This document shows positions 22,640-34,500 of a stretch of 64,000 nt of DNA, one piece after another. The DNA is from Sarcocystis neurona (lineage: Eukaryota > Apicomplexa > Conoidasida > Eucoccidiorida > Sarcocystidae), in contig KL647318.1 of NCBI GenBank assembly GCA_000727475.1, positions 786,201 through 850,200 of the forward strand. The letters run 5' to 3'. Made by a program: the position numbers and the translations under genes. Each line of letters opens with the position of its first letter. Position 1 is the stretch's first letter. The notes beneath the pieces were generated by a model. The model ran no database searches and was not told where the DNA came from. It saw only the letters and a list, made by a program, of their open reading frames with translations.

Positions 22640-25600
22640 GAAACGACTTTCTCCCGTGCCACCAACCGGTGCACAGCCCCTGCAGCCAGGCCGTGCACTT
22701 CTTCGCGGCGCCACACAAACGAACAGAGACAGTAAAGAGAGAGAGGGGCTGGCCACGTCGTGGGCCGCTCGCTGCGCGTCCCGAGTCCGAGGGCGCCGGC
22801 GGGGGTGTTTAAAAGGAAGGCAGAGCGGGAGAAGCTGACACACACTGCTGCGTCAAGCAGCTACTGCGTCGATGATAGCAGCAGCAGCGGCGGAAGCAAA
22901 CAAGGAAGAACAAAGCGTACCGTTCTGAGGTGTACTCGTCTGCAGACGCACAGCTGTGCGTGCGCGATGTGTGCCAGTCGAGAGACAGACACAGAGAGAC
23001 GCTTTCTGTTAGACAGAAAAAAATTCCTTCCAACGTGTCTACACGTGTGCGTAGAGCTAGAGACACACACACACACACACAGAAAGCGAGACGGAGCGAT
23101 ACAGAGGGTTCGACCCGGAGACATCTTCGTCACACGTCCACACGGCAGAGACGGAGGCACAGACGAAAAGGCACACGTCTACACATCTACTTTTATGCAT
23201 GCGTTTCTGTGTAACATCGTCGACCCCGTCTTATTATCTCTGTGCGGACGGTGTGACTGCGACGGGGCGAGCAGAGATCTGCCGTCTCCCTGCGCTGCTG
23301 GCGCTGCGTACGTGTGTGTGTACGCGTCCTCGCGACTTCGTGCTACGCTGTGGAAGGAAGTGCAAAAATTTACTCCTGAAAGTCGACGGTAAAAAAACCT
23401 TCGCAGACGTCCCTCCCGCAGAGTTCTGCAGGACCAGAGCACGCAGGCTGCGTGCTCAGCAGCAGAATCGGCGACGACACGCACAAGCGACTGGCGACAG
23501 AAGGAACAGCAGTTGCTGCACTTCTTCGCCAAATGCTGCACGCGTCTTTTTGCGCAAACGGGGGAATCTCCCCGATCTTCACGTGACAGATGTCCAGCTG
23601 CTTGCAAGTGCAAGAAGACGCATGCACAGTCCTGTATATACCTTGTTTGTGCCAGTATCTGAATGGGTCCAGATATACGCGTGCACCAGCTGGTCTATTT
23701 CCCATATATATGTGGGGATGGATAGGTATATATGTGCGACAAATCCTCTTAAGAGATCTTTTATATCTGAGTGAGTATAGGGATACGCATGCGCGAACCC
23801 GTCTCTATATGGACGGGTGTATGTATACACATGAACAATCCTATATCTATGCGGATGGCTGTACGTCTATGCAGGAGCACACACATACCTGTATATATGT
23901 AGAGAGAGAGATGGGACTAAACACGCGTGTGCACAATCGTAGATATGTCCCATCTGTGCATATATGGATGGGTATCGGTATACATATGAACATTCCCTAT
24001 ATCCATCTATACGGATGGCTGTACGTCTATGCAGGAACAAACACATATATATATATATGTATGTGAATGGGTGTAGATATATGCATGTATCATCCAGTAT
24101 ATATGGATGGGCATAACCTAGCACAGGTAGAGGCGGCCAGTCATAGTAGGAACCCACGTACTAAACGGAGGTAGACGTATGTAGTAGACGTGCGCATGTA
24201 TCGAAGGTGTCGATGAATGTATCTACTGCACGTGTGGGGGGGCAAACCAATGGCAAAGAGATGGACAAAACCGGTGCAGGAGCGACCGAGAAACGGCGAC
24301 GCGCAAGTGTGCAAGTAACGACTTCCACACCACACGACTTGATACTAGAGGGTTGCTTTTAGGTCATTCCACCGTACATTCGTGAGCACGTGCTCGTCGC
24401 ACCGTTCTGCGCCGTTCACATACTTACAGAGATATAGATACGTGTGGACGCCCCCACACAAGTGGTGGAAGCAGGAGAACGTGCTGTTGTACGAAATATG
24501 TGAGTGTACACACAGACGACGTGCCCGTCCGCCACACATTATTCAGTGAACTTGTTATTCGTGTGTATACGGATATACGTACACGTGTTACGTACTCGTT
24601 GGCACGCATGCACGTACCGTCTGATATTGTTGTATGTGTTTCCATGTGTGTGTAACGCGTGCGGAAGGACTATACACCCTCTGGTATTTACGCAGTGTAG
24701 CCGTAGTTTATGTATTAATAGACAAAGTGTGCGTGTCTGTCATGTTTTGCCGAGCACTATATACATGTGTGTGTCTATATGCATGCCGAAATGTGCGTGT
24801 GAGCAGTCACATAAAGACGACTTTACAGATTCTCCGCCCGACGGAACCGTTCTTTGCTGGTATCCTGCAGCTTCTGCGTGTTACACACATGCGATGTACG
24901 TATACATTCACACAATATGTATATACACGGAGAGAGACGTGTACGCGTAAGTCACTACGTAGGTTCTACGCGTATGGTACTAACTGGGAAAAACATATGC
25001 TCAGGGGTACAGATATGTGTAAACCTTCGCAGGTTATCATGTCTGTGTGTGTGTGCCCAGGTTTGTCCAGACAGGTATGCAGCGCGTGCGTGTCCCATAA
25101 CACGCCCATGTGCCTGTGTGTCGTAACATATGTGCATGTATCGTTTATATGAGTAGCGCTCACCTACATACCGCCAGTGATTCTGCTACCCTTGTGGGGC
25201 AGGCTGCTGCTGTCCGTACTTCTCTGTGTATGTGTGTGTGTGTGTATGTGGAGAGACGCGTGGGGCGTTGCTCAGGATGTAGGTAGGAACTGTCCTGAGC
25301 AGCAACACTAGAAGCAGCGGCAGTATTAGGGACCGCGACAAGCACAGCTGCACTTGCGTTATACGCTGCAGCAGCAGCACCTGCTTTCTCAATCCTACCC
25401 GTCACGCTGCAGCGGTCGAGCCCAGAGCGGCGGCACACAGCAGCAGCGGCGGCAACGGCCACAAGCCGTAGAAATAGCGACAGCAGCAGCTGCTGCTTCT
25501 TCCGGAAGGCTGCCTTCGAGCAGACACGAATACCAGGCAGGGCTGCATCGCGCTAGGAACGACAGCAGCTCTGCGGTTCTGAGAAGGAAGGGCCGTTCTG

Positions 25601-26631
25601 CTTCTGTTCGTCGCAGCAGCAGCAGCTACACACAACAACACCGGCAGCAGCTGGCGCGAAGCGAGCATCCTCTCTACAGCAACAGCAGCAGCAACACAGA
25701 GAGGGCAGGCACTGGCGCCTAGAGGTGCGCAGCGTAGCAGTGGTCGCTACAGCAGCCAGCAGCGAGGATGAGGAGGCATCATCAGCAGCAGCGGTAGAAG
25801 CAGCAACTTTGCTACCCGTACAACACCACCACTGCACAGCGCCAGAGCGACGAAGCGCAGCGTGCTGCACCACCACCGACAGGCAGCAGCAGCCGGGTTT
25901 TCTGCGTCTTTCTCGGTCTATTTGAAAGTAGGAAGAACTCGAAGAAGTTTCGCCGGTGGTCTGTCTACGGCACTGCGTCGTGTCACCTTGGGTTTCTGCT
26001 GCTGCTACTGCTTGTGCTCCCGCAGCCTTGCATTGGCTCCGCGGCGACAGCTTGGGCGCCGCCTGCTGCTGCCACTACTGCTCTGGATGCTCCTGCTGTC
26101 ATGACTGTTCTGCTTGTTCCTGCTGCTGATACTGTTCTCGCTGCTGCTGATGCTCTCTGGCGCTGCTGTTCCTGCTGGTGCTCGCTGGGTGGTGTTGTTG
26201 CTGGTGCTCTGTGGCTGCTGTTGCTGCTGCTCAGGTTGCGGCGGGTGGTGCTGGTCTCTGGCTTCTGCTCGTCGTGCCGGCGCTGCGGTGGGTGCTGCCA
26301 GCTGCACCGTACCGGATAGGCGTAGCGTAGAAGGCAGCAGCGCTGTGCCTGCTGCTGCTGCTGCGTGCGCGCGGGACCGACTGCTGCTGTTCTGCTGCTG
26401 TGGCTCTCCTCTGTCTTCTCCGTTCTCTCTGCGGCCGCGGCGGCGCAGCTGCTGCTGCTGCTGCTCTTGCGTTCGTGCTGCTGCTGCTCGCGGCTGCGCT
26501 GCGGCTGCTCCCCCCCTGCTGCAGCTCGAAGAAGAACCGCTGTGTTCTTGAGCACTTTTCTTCTTCCTCGTGTTCTCGCCAAGGAAAAGGAAGCAGCAGC
26601 CCCGTTCTTTTTTGAGGAAGGAAATACAAAT
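22640..26631. other. Spacer between sufD and the phosphotransferase gene
   Basis: It holds the sufD 3' flank, a (CA)n run at 23060-23085 and TATA/TGTG-rich sequence to about 25260. From about 25310 to 25900 the plus strand is CAG/AGC-rich, and from about 25990 to 26560 it turns CTG-rich. The CAG block could be a 5' untranslated or coding exon of the downstream gene. No protein family is recognisable. Confidence 0.5.
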
Positions 26632-28590
26632 ATGGCATCTGCGGCTGCAGCTGCTGCTGCTCCTGCGTCACCACTTTCCTGCTGCTCTCCCACGTGTACG
26701 GCTGCTGCCTCTCCGCTCAGATACCCTGCTGCTGCGGCTGCTGCTGCAGCCACTGCTGCCCAGCAGCGGTGCTGCCGTCCAGCAGCAGCTTCTTCCTCTC
26801 CTCTCCACAGACAAACGGCTGCTGTCGTTGGCAGTCCTGCAGTTGCCGCAGCCGCTTCTTCTTCTTGCAGCTCCGCGTCTGCTGCTGGCACTCTCACACA
26901 AGCAGCAGCAGGCGCAGAGCCCCAGCAGCCCCCCGCCCTGCTGCCGCCAAAGGCGCCACCACCGCCCCCGACGACGACGGCACAGCAGCAGCAGCAGCAG
27001 TGCGGCAGGACAGCAGCAGCTGCAGCAGCATCTCTTTTCTGTTGCTCCCCTCTGTGTGCGTCTTGTTCTCCCTCCCGTGCTTCCTCTTTTTTAGTACAGC
27101 GTCATGCGGGACCCACAGCAGCAGCAGGGAGAACGGCGACCGACAAATCCGCACCACCAGCAGCAGCAGAAACTGCAGCAGCAGCAGGCCTTGCGGCGGC
27201 GCCGCCTCCCGAAACAGCGGCAGCAGCAGCGACGCTTCCCTTCTCCTCTCCATCAACAGCAGCGGCGAGAGAAGAAGAGGAAGAAGAAGAGACAGCAGCA
27301 GCAGAGGTGTGCACCATGGCGCGCCTGCGCAGCGGCGCACCAGCCGCAGCAGCAGCCAGACCAGGTGGCCGAGGAGCAGGCAACAGCAGCAGCAGAGCGA
27401 CAGCAGCAGCAACAGCAGCAGCAACAGCAGCAGCAACAGCAGCAACAGCAGCACTGGAACACCACCGCGAGGCGCGACGGTGTGTGGTAGACGCCCGGGG
27501 GAGAAAAAATTTATATGCGGCTGAGGCATCTCTCTCGTGCCTCGCACACGAAGAAGCTGCAGCAGAAGACAGACCCCACAAGTGCAACAGCAGCGGCAGC
27601 AGCAGCGGCGGCAGCAGCAGCGGCAGCAACAGCAGCAGCAGCAGGAGCAGCAACAGCAGCAACATAAACAGCAGCAAGAGCTACAGCAACAGCAGCAGGC
27701 CGCCGTTCTCGTGCGAGTCGGCTGCCGCAGCTCGTCCTTTTTCGTCAGGTGCAGCTAGCAGCAACAGGCCGCTGCAGAGCGAGGTCAGCAGTCCTCTCAC
27801 TTCTGTACCTTGCCACAGCTTCTCCTCTGCCGCCGCCTTCTCTTCCTCCTCGCACGGTTGCCTCTGCCCCACGGTTCGCAGCAGCTGCTCGTCCAAGGTG
27901 GCCTCACGTGCTGATGCGGATGCTGCTGCCTGCTCCTTCTCCTCCTCAGCCTTGCGTGCGGCTGCACCCGCGGGGAGGACTCCTATTGCTGCAGCGGACG
28001 GCACTTCTACTGCGTCTTCTTCACCAGCAGCGCCGCCAAAAGTGGCAGCAGCAGGACCACCAACAGCAGCAGGGCCGCCAGAAGAAGCAGCAGCAGCAGA
28101 ACCGCCAGCAGCAACAGCAGCGCCCTCAGCAACAGCAGCAGCGCCCGCAGCAGCAGCGCCCGCAGCAGCAGCAATTGTACAGCCATCGAGCTGCCCGGAG
28201 GGAGCTTCAGGCTCGCCTTTCTTCCGCGCTGTTTTGTCCCCTCTCTGCGACTTCATCTGTTCTCGCTATATTCCGCAGCGCGTCTCCCCAGACCTGCTGT
28301 CGTTCCTAGCCCTCTGCTTTGCTGCTGCTGCTGCGGGTTGCACGTGGTTCTGCTGTACCTCTGTTACCGCAGCAGCCGCACGCCGGGCTGCGATTACCGC
28401 AGCAGCAGCCAAAGACGCTGCTGCAGCTGTCTCCACCAGTGCGTCGTCCTTCCCTGCAGCAGGTGACTCCGCCGTCTCCGCCGCGGCACAAGCGGCAGCA
28501 GCAACCGCAGCAGAACCGACTTACCTCTTTGCCGTCGCCGGGGCGCTGTGGATGCTATACTCTCTCTTCGACAACCTCGACGGCAAGCAG
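26632..28590 (+). CDS. Phosphotransferase exon 1, start uncertain
   Basis: The frame ends LFDNLDGKQ at GGCAAGCAG|GTGGGC. Two starts are credible: ATG 26632 ([11 protein letters not shown] at -3) and ATG 27316 (MARLRSGAP, good Kozak context). The sequence from 26632 to about 27080 has CTG polarity and may be leader rather than coding. A Ser/Gly/Ala insertion of roughly 200 residues separates [18 protein letters not shown] from [20 protein letters not shown]. The latter is the family's N-terminal amphipathic helix and first membrane segment. Confidence 0.65.
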
Positions 28591-31500
28591 GTGGGCAACA
28601 GCGCAGCTGCAGCAACGGCACAACAGCAGCAGCAGCACAACAGCAGCAGCGGCACTTACGGTAGAGGAGGCAGCAACAGCAGCAGCGGGTGGAGCAGAGA
28701 GTCGGCAGCAGCGACAGCAGCAGCAGTTACAGTCAAGAGGCGGCAGCACCAGCAACAACGGCAGCAGTAACAGCAGAGAGGCGGCAGCAGCAGCAGTAGT
28801 AGCGGCAGTCACACAGCAAAGGGTCAGCGACAGCCGCAGCAGCACGGGTACGTGGCAGTGGCAATCAGCAACAGCAGCAGCGCAAGAGTGAGTTACACAG
28901 GAGAAGCAGTGTCCCATTCAGGAACGGCCTAACTTGGGCGTAGCAGCACCCGCCACAGGGAGAAGCAACAGCAGGGGAAGAAGCCACAGCAGCAGCAGGA
29001 GAGTGGGCAGGAATAGTAGCAAGAGGAAAATGCGCCAGCAGGACAAGAGCAGCAGCTGGCAGCCGAAACAGCAACACAGACAAGCGTAGCAGCACCGCTG
29101 AAAACGCAGAAGGCCGCGACGTGGGCAGACAGCAGCAACAGACGCGAGAAGGGAGCACCGGGACGGTGCAGCAGCTGCGAAGAACAGCAGCAGCGGCAAT
29201 CAACAGCAGCAGCAAGGAAGACACGCACGACGTGGCATCAGAAGCACCTGGCAGCAGCGAGTTCGGTAGACAGCAGCGTCAGTCGCAGGAGCAGCAGCAG
29301 CAGCGTCTGCCGCAGCCTATTCTGCTGCTCCACTTCCTGCTGCTACGCTCCTATGTAGTGTTCCTTCATTTTACGATCCAAAGAGAAGGAGACACAGGAA
29401 GAAGAAGATAGACAGACCGCCGTATACGTGTATGTGGAGCCTCCCTGGGCTGTGGAAGCTGATTTCTGCTCCGTCCTGTGCTGCTGCTGCTCGCTGCGGT
29501 GCTTTGCTGCTGTGGCATCACCTGCTGCTGCCGTCCCTGGCGGCCGTGTCTCTGCTGCTGCATGTACTCTCCTGCTGCGCGAGCCACTTCTTCCACGCTC
29601 CACGCCGCTGCATCACGTGCGCTGCTGCTGTCTCACGTGCTGTCGCGCTCCTCAGAGTTGCTGCTGCTCCTCTGTGCGAAGCGGCTCGGTAGCACCACAC
29701 GGTCATCTCCCTCTCTGCGAAGGTCCCTCCCCCTCTTCCTGGCGCTGCAGCAGCTTTCCTTGCGTTTCCCGGGTGGACGCTTCTCATCCTTCGGCGCAGT
29801 TCTCTCGCGGCACAAGGGGGTGCTGCTCCTGCTCCTGGACTCCTGCTGTGCTGCTGCTACTGTCCTGCTGCTGTGCTGCTGCTGCTGTGCTGCTGCTGCT
29901 GCACGTGTTGTGCCACTCGAGACAGAGAGAGAGACGCCTTTTTCACTTGCGGCTCTTTTGGGCTGCCTTTCTTCTCGCGCCAGCGGCCCGTGGGCGTTGC
30001 TGCGCTGCTCTTCTCTGCTGCTGCTGCTGCAGCACGTTACTGCTGCAGAACGGCTGTCTCCTGTCGTGGTAGTCTGCAACGCGGTCGCCTGCCCATGCGC
30101 GCTCGTCACTGCTGCTGTTGCGCCCTCATTCTAAGACGGCAGCTTCTGCTGCTGCTGTTTGCCGGCCCTGCTACCGTGCTGTTCCGGTGCTGCTGTATGA
30201 CTGCCGATATTTTTGTGCCGCTGCCGTTGTTGCAGTCCTGCTGCTGGTGTCGGCGTTTGCTGTGCTGCTGTTGCAGCTACCATGTTGCTGCTGTTGCTGT
30301 TACCGCACTCCTGCTGCGGCTGTTGTTATCGCGCAGCTGCTGCTGCTGCTGCCGGTTCTGCTGCTCCTATCGCGCTGCTGCTGCTGCTGGTCGTGTTCCT
30401 GTTCTCCCGCAGCTGCTGTTGCTGTCAACGTATTCCTGCAGCCCTTGCTGCTAATGTCCGTTCTGTTGCACCCATTGCGCTGCTGCTGCTGCTGTTGCTG
30501 CTGCTGTCCTACTCTTTTTTTGCAGGCCCGTCGCCTACGCCGTTGCACTGCAGGAGGCGATTTCCTGGACCATTCGGGCGACAGTATCGTTGCTTCCCTA
30601 AGTGGAGTGGTGGTGCTGCAGACTCTTTTATCTCGGCCTCCTGCAGCTGCGTCTATTGCTGCTGTTTCTTCTTCGGCTGCTGCGCCTCCCAAGCCGCCGT
30701 CGCCGCTGTTCTTCAGCGCGCTGACGCAACGCATGAGCAGCAGCAGCGGCAGCTTCCTCAGCCCTGGCGCCTGGTGGTGGCTTGCCCCAGCAGCAGACCA
30801 CACAGCAGCAGCAGGAGCAGGACCAGGAAGAGGACCAGGGGCAACAGCAGCAGCAGGGGCAGCAGCAGAGGCAGCAGCAGCAGCCGACTTGATATGTCTA
30901 GCACCGCTCGACTGCGTTGTGTTTCTGCTGCTGTCGCAAATCCCCTTCTTCATTTCGACGTGGGCCCATCCGATAGTTGGCCGAACGATTCTCTCTTCTG
31001 CCCTTGAAGGCTGCAACGCTTTCTCGGTAAGCAGCAGCAACAGCAGCAACACCGACAGGAGAAGGTGGAGAAGCCGCAGCAGCAGGAGTCACCGCAGCAG
31101 AAGCAACAACAGCAGCAGCAGCAACAGCAGCAGCAACAGCAGCAGCACCAACAGCAGCAGCAACAGGAGGAGCAGCAGAAGCGGCACCTGCAGCAGAAAG
31201 AGCAGAAGTAGCGGTGTTTTCGTCTGGATCTAAAAGGAGAGGAGGAGGCTCTCGGAGAGAGGAAGGGAGAGAAAGACGGGAAAGGAAGACGAAGACAGAG
31301 GGAGGAAGAGATAAGAAGCGAAAGGGGGAAAGAAAGGGAAAAAAAAGGGGGAAAACGGAGACAAAAGAAAGGCAGATAGAAGACGAGATGTTCGCATATA
31401 TATACATGTGTACATATATATATACACGCATGCCTATCTCCGTATCTATGCATGCATCTATCTATAGATGTGTCTCTGTATGAATGTACCTGTATATCTG

Positions 31501-34500
31501 TTCAATTGCGTATCTGAGTAAGAGGTATCGTATTCACAGATATGCCTATCTATACATATATCTGTATATATGTGTGGATCTCTCTATCTGCCCGTATCTA
31601 TCTATCGATAAATCTATCGCCATATCTATGTGTACACATGCATAAACCATCAACATCTATCTATTCATCAATACATGAATCTCTCTCTATATGTGTGGGT
31701 GTTCTGTATTGGTAGGTGTATATGTGTCTGTATGCGTCGTATATGTGTCGTTTCTGTAGAAGAAGCGAAGACTTTTCCGCTCGATTCGTCTCGCGGCGTC
31801 GTCGTCCGTCCTTCGGCAGCTTCTTCAATCGAAGCGGCACTTCCGTCATACAAATTAATACACATGCATGTACATATATGCATGCAGATGCGGCTCTCCT
31901 GCTGTCCCTCTGTATGTTGGCCTGCGAATACTCAGCTGTATGTGTGGGGGGGGTCTTCATAGTAGAGCATGTCCAGTATACTTTCCCCTCTTAATACGTA
32001 CATATATACATACTTTCGAGGCTTCATATATGTGTATATATATTAAGTGTGTAACTGCGTGAATATGTATGTGTGTGCCTTCGCGAACAGGAGGAAGAAA
32101 TGTATCTGATCGCATACACAAGCCATTCATACGTCTCCAAAGCCGTATAGCCAACGTACATACACAGACGTATATATAGGTATCTCCGGCTCTTACATAT
32201 ACGTACGTATATGCATAGATTTGTCCGACTCTTATACATAGAAATGTACGTCTATATGTGCGACTGTTATATGTATGTGTATACTCTTACATATATGTGT
32301 GCGACTCTATTCACTGTATATATACAAAGGACGACAATAAACCGAAGATGGAGAAGAGGGGGACGGGAGCAAATACATTAAAGTGAATTCACGTATATAT
32401 ACGTCTACGTGTATTTATATAGAGCGCGAGAGATAGAGAAATGTGTGTAGGTATATGTAGGTATAGACAGATAGGTGTGTGGACACGTGCCGATGGGCTG
32501 GTGTATATAGATGGCACACATGCGCAGAGCTTCTCATTAATTTGGCCAGCAGCACGACAGCAGCGCCTGCTGCTGCTGTCAATGCATATGTGTGTATACT
32601 CGTGTATGTACGTGTGGATGTGTAGAGCTGCGCGTGAGGGTGGGGGGTGGAGAGGTGCCTGTGCTGCTGTTTCGCCCGTCGCATTTCCGACTCTTTTTGT
32701 GTGTGCGGCAGCCGCGCGGGTTTTTCTTCTTCTTCAGGTGGACGAAGTGAACTTTCTGTTGATTCCCGGGTTGCTCTTCGTGCGGGCTTTCTGCCCTCTT
32801 TTGTGGTCGAGACCTGCTGCGACGCTGCTCCCGCTGCTGCCGACGCCGTGCGGCGCGCTGCTGCGTCTGCTGCTGCACCTCCTGCAGCGCCTCTTCCAGC
32901 TGCAGCAGGAAGAAGACGTCACTTTCGGCGTTCTCGTCCTCTTCATCACCGCGTCCCATTCGCTTGTGGAATCCACGAGGTCTGTCCTCTTCTTGCGTCA
33001 ATTCTGCTGCCGTAGTGAAGATTTTCATATATGTGAATGCACCTAAAAACATATGCGTAAATATATGCAGACCTGTACAGAGACACAGAGAGACAGGAAG
33101 ACAGTAGATATATGTATGTACGTATGTGTGGGGAGGGGGACCCTTTTATAATATAGAGGAAGGCAGTATACGTATATGTTTGTACGTATCCATCCATCTA
33201 TATACATACATGTCTGTGTATGGGAAGGGGGACACTGTATATATACAGGAAGACAACATATATGTCTGTAGAGAGGGGGACGCCTGTAGTATGTTCGTCT
33301 CCACATATATATGTGTATGTTTTGTGTTTCTTCTGCACGAGTGCCTCGTCAGTTTCTGTGCTGCTGCTTGTGTTGTGCACATACGTGTGTGGCGCAGTTT
33401 CACGTATCTCTCAAGCAGCTGCAGCGCAAAAAAGAGAGGCGGTTCCACTTCGCAGCAAATTGGCGTCCCTGCACGAGGCGCCCTGCGTTCCCGTTGTGTG
33501 CCTGCCTTTGCTGTGGTAAAAGTTTGTGACGACTTCGCCAAGTTCCGCTTCCGAAAGTTGAAGAGCGGGAAATTTGCGTAGAAGGGCACCACTGCAGCTG
33601 CAGGGCGGTGCTGCGCGCCCCGCGTGCGGACGCGCCTCTGAGCATCGAAGGAACGTCAAAATACGTGGTGAAGACTCAGGCGTGCTGCTGCAGAAGAAAA
33701 GGGGAGATACACATGAAGAGAAAAGGCTCCTTGTGTCTATCCGTGGATGTACGTATGTGTATACCTGGATTCACGTGTGTATATATATATATATGCGTGG
33801 ATGTACGTATGTATATATGTATATGTACGTATATATGTATGTATGTATATGTGTGTATATGTATGTATATGTATGTATATGTATGTATATATGTATGTAT
33901 ATATGTATGTATATATGTATGTATGTGTATGTATATATGTGTATGTACGTATGCATCCATACGTAAGTATGTATGTATATGTATGTATATATGTATGTGT
34001 ATGCGTCTGCACGGGAAGGTCGTGGAAAAGAGACTTTTTTAGGTCGACGATTTGTATGAAGACTTGTGATGCAAGCAGCCAAGATATGTGGATGGTCCCA
34101 GTCGAGAGGCGTATAGCTTCTGCACGCGTAAATATATATGTAAAGAAAGAGATACAAAACCGGCATGCATGTGTACGTGTGTATGTGTGTGTGGGCGGAT
34201 ATGTCTGCATGCAGACTTCTCTTCACTTTGACACGCTGGCGCTACGTCCCTCGACTGCTGCCCGGTGTTTGCCTCTTCGCAGCAGTACGTCCTCCCCACC
34301 AGGGCAGCTGACCCAGAAAGAGAAGCAGCAGCAGCAGATCCCGCGCACACTTTGCTTGTCTTTAGCGGAGAAGTGCGTGATGCGCTTCATATACGTGCAT
34401 GCGTGTAGCAGCGCGTCTTCTGCCGGTGGTGCTAACGTTGCACACGTCTGCTTTATGAGGAGAATTGTGGGGGCACTGGCCAGCAGGAGGCGCGGCTGCC

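Noticed and set aside
23095..23140. GGTTCGACCC, resembling a tRNA B box
   Set aside because: No A box or cloverleaf could be built at the right distance upstream, and the upstream sequence is a CA repeat.
29428..30454. Cys/Leu-rich plus-strand frames up to 218 codons
   Set aside because: They fall in the CTG half of phosphotransferase intron 1. All frames are open for compositional reasons.
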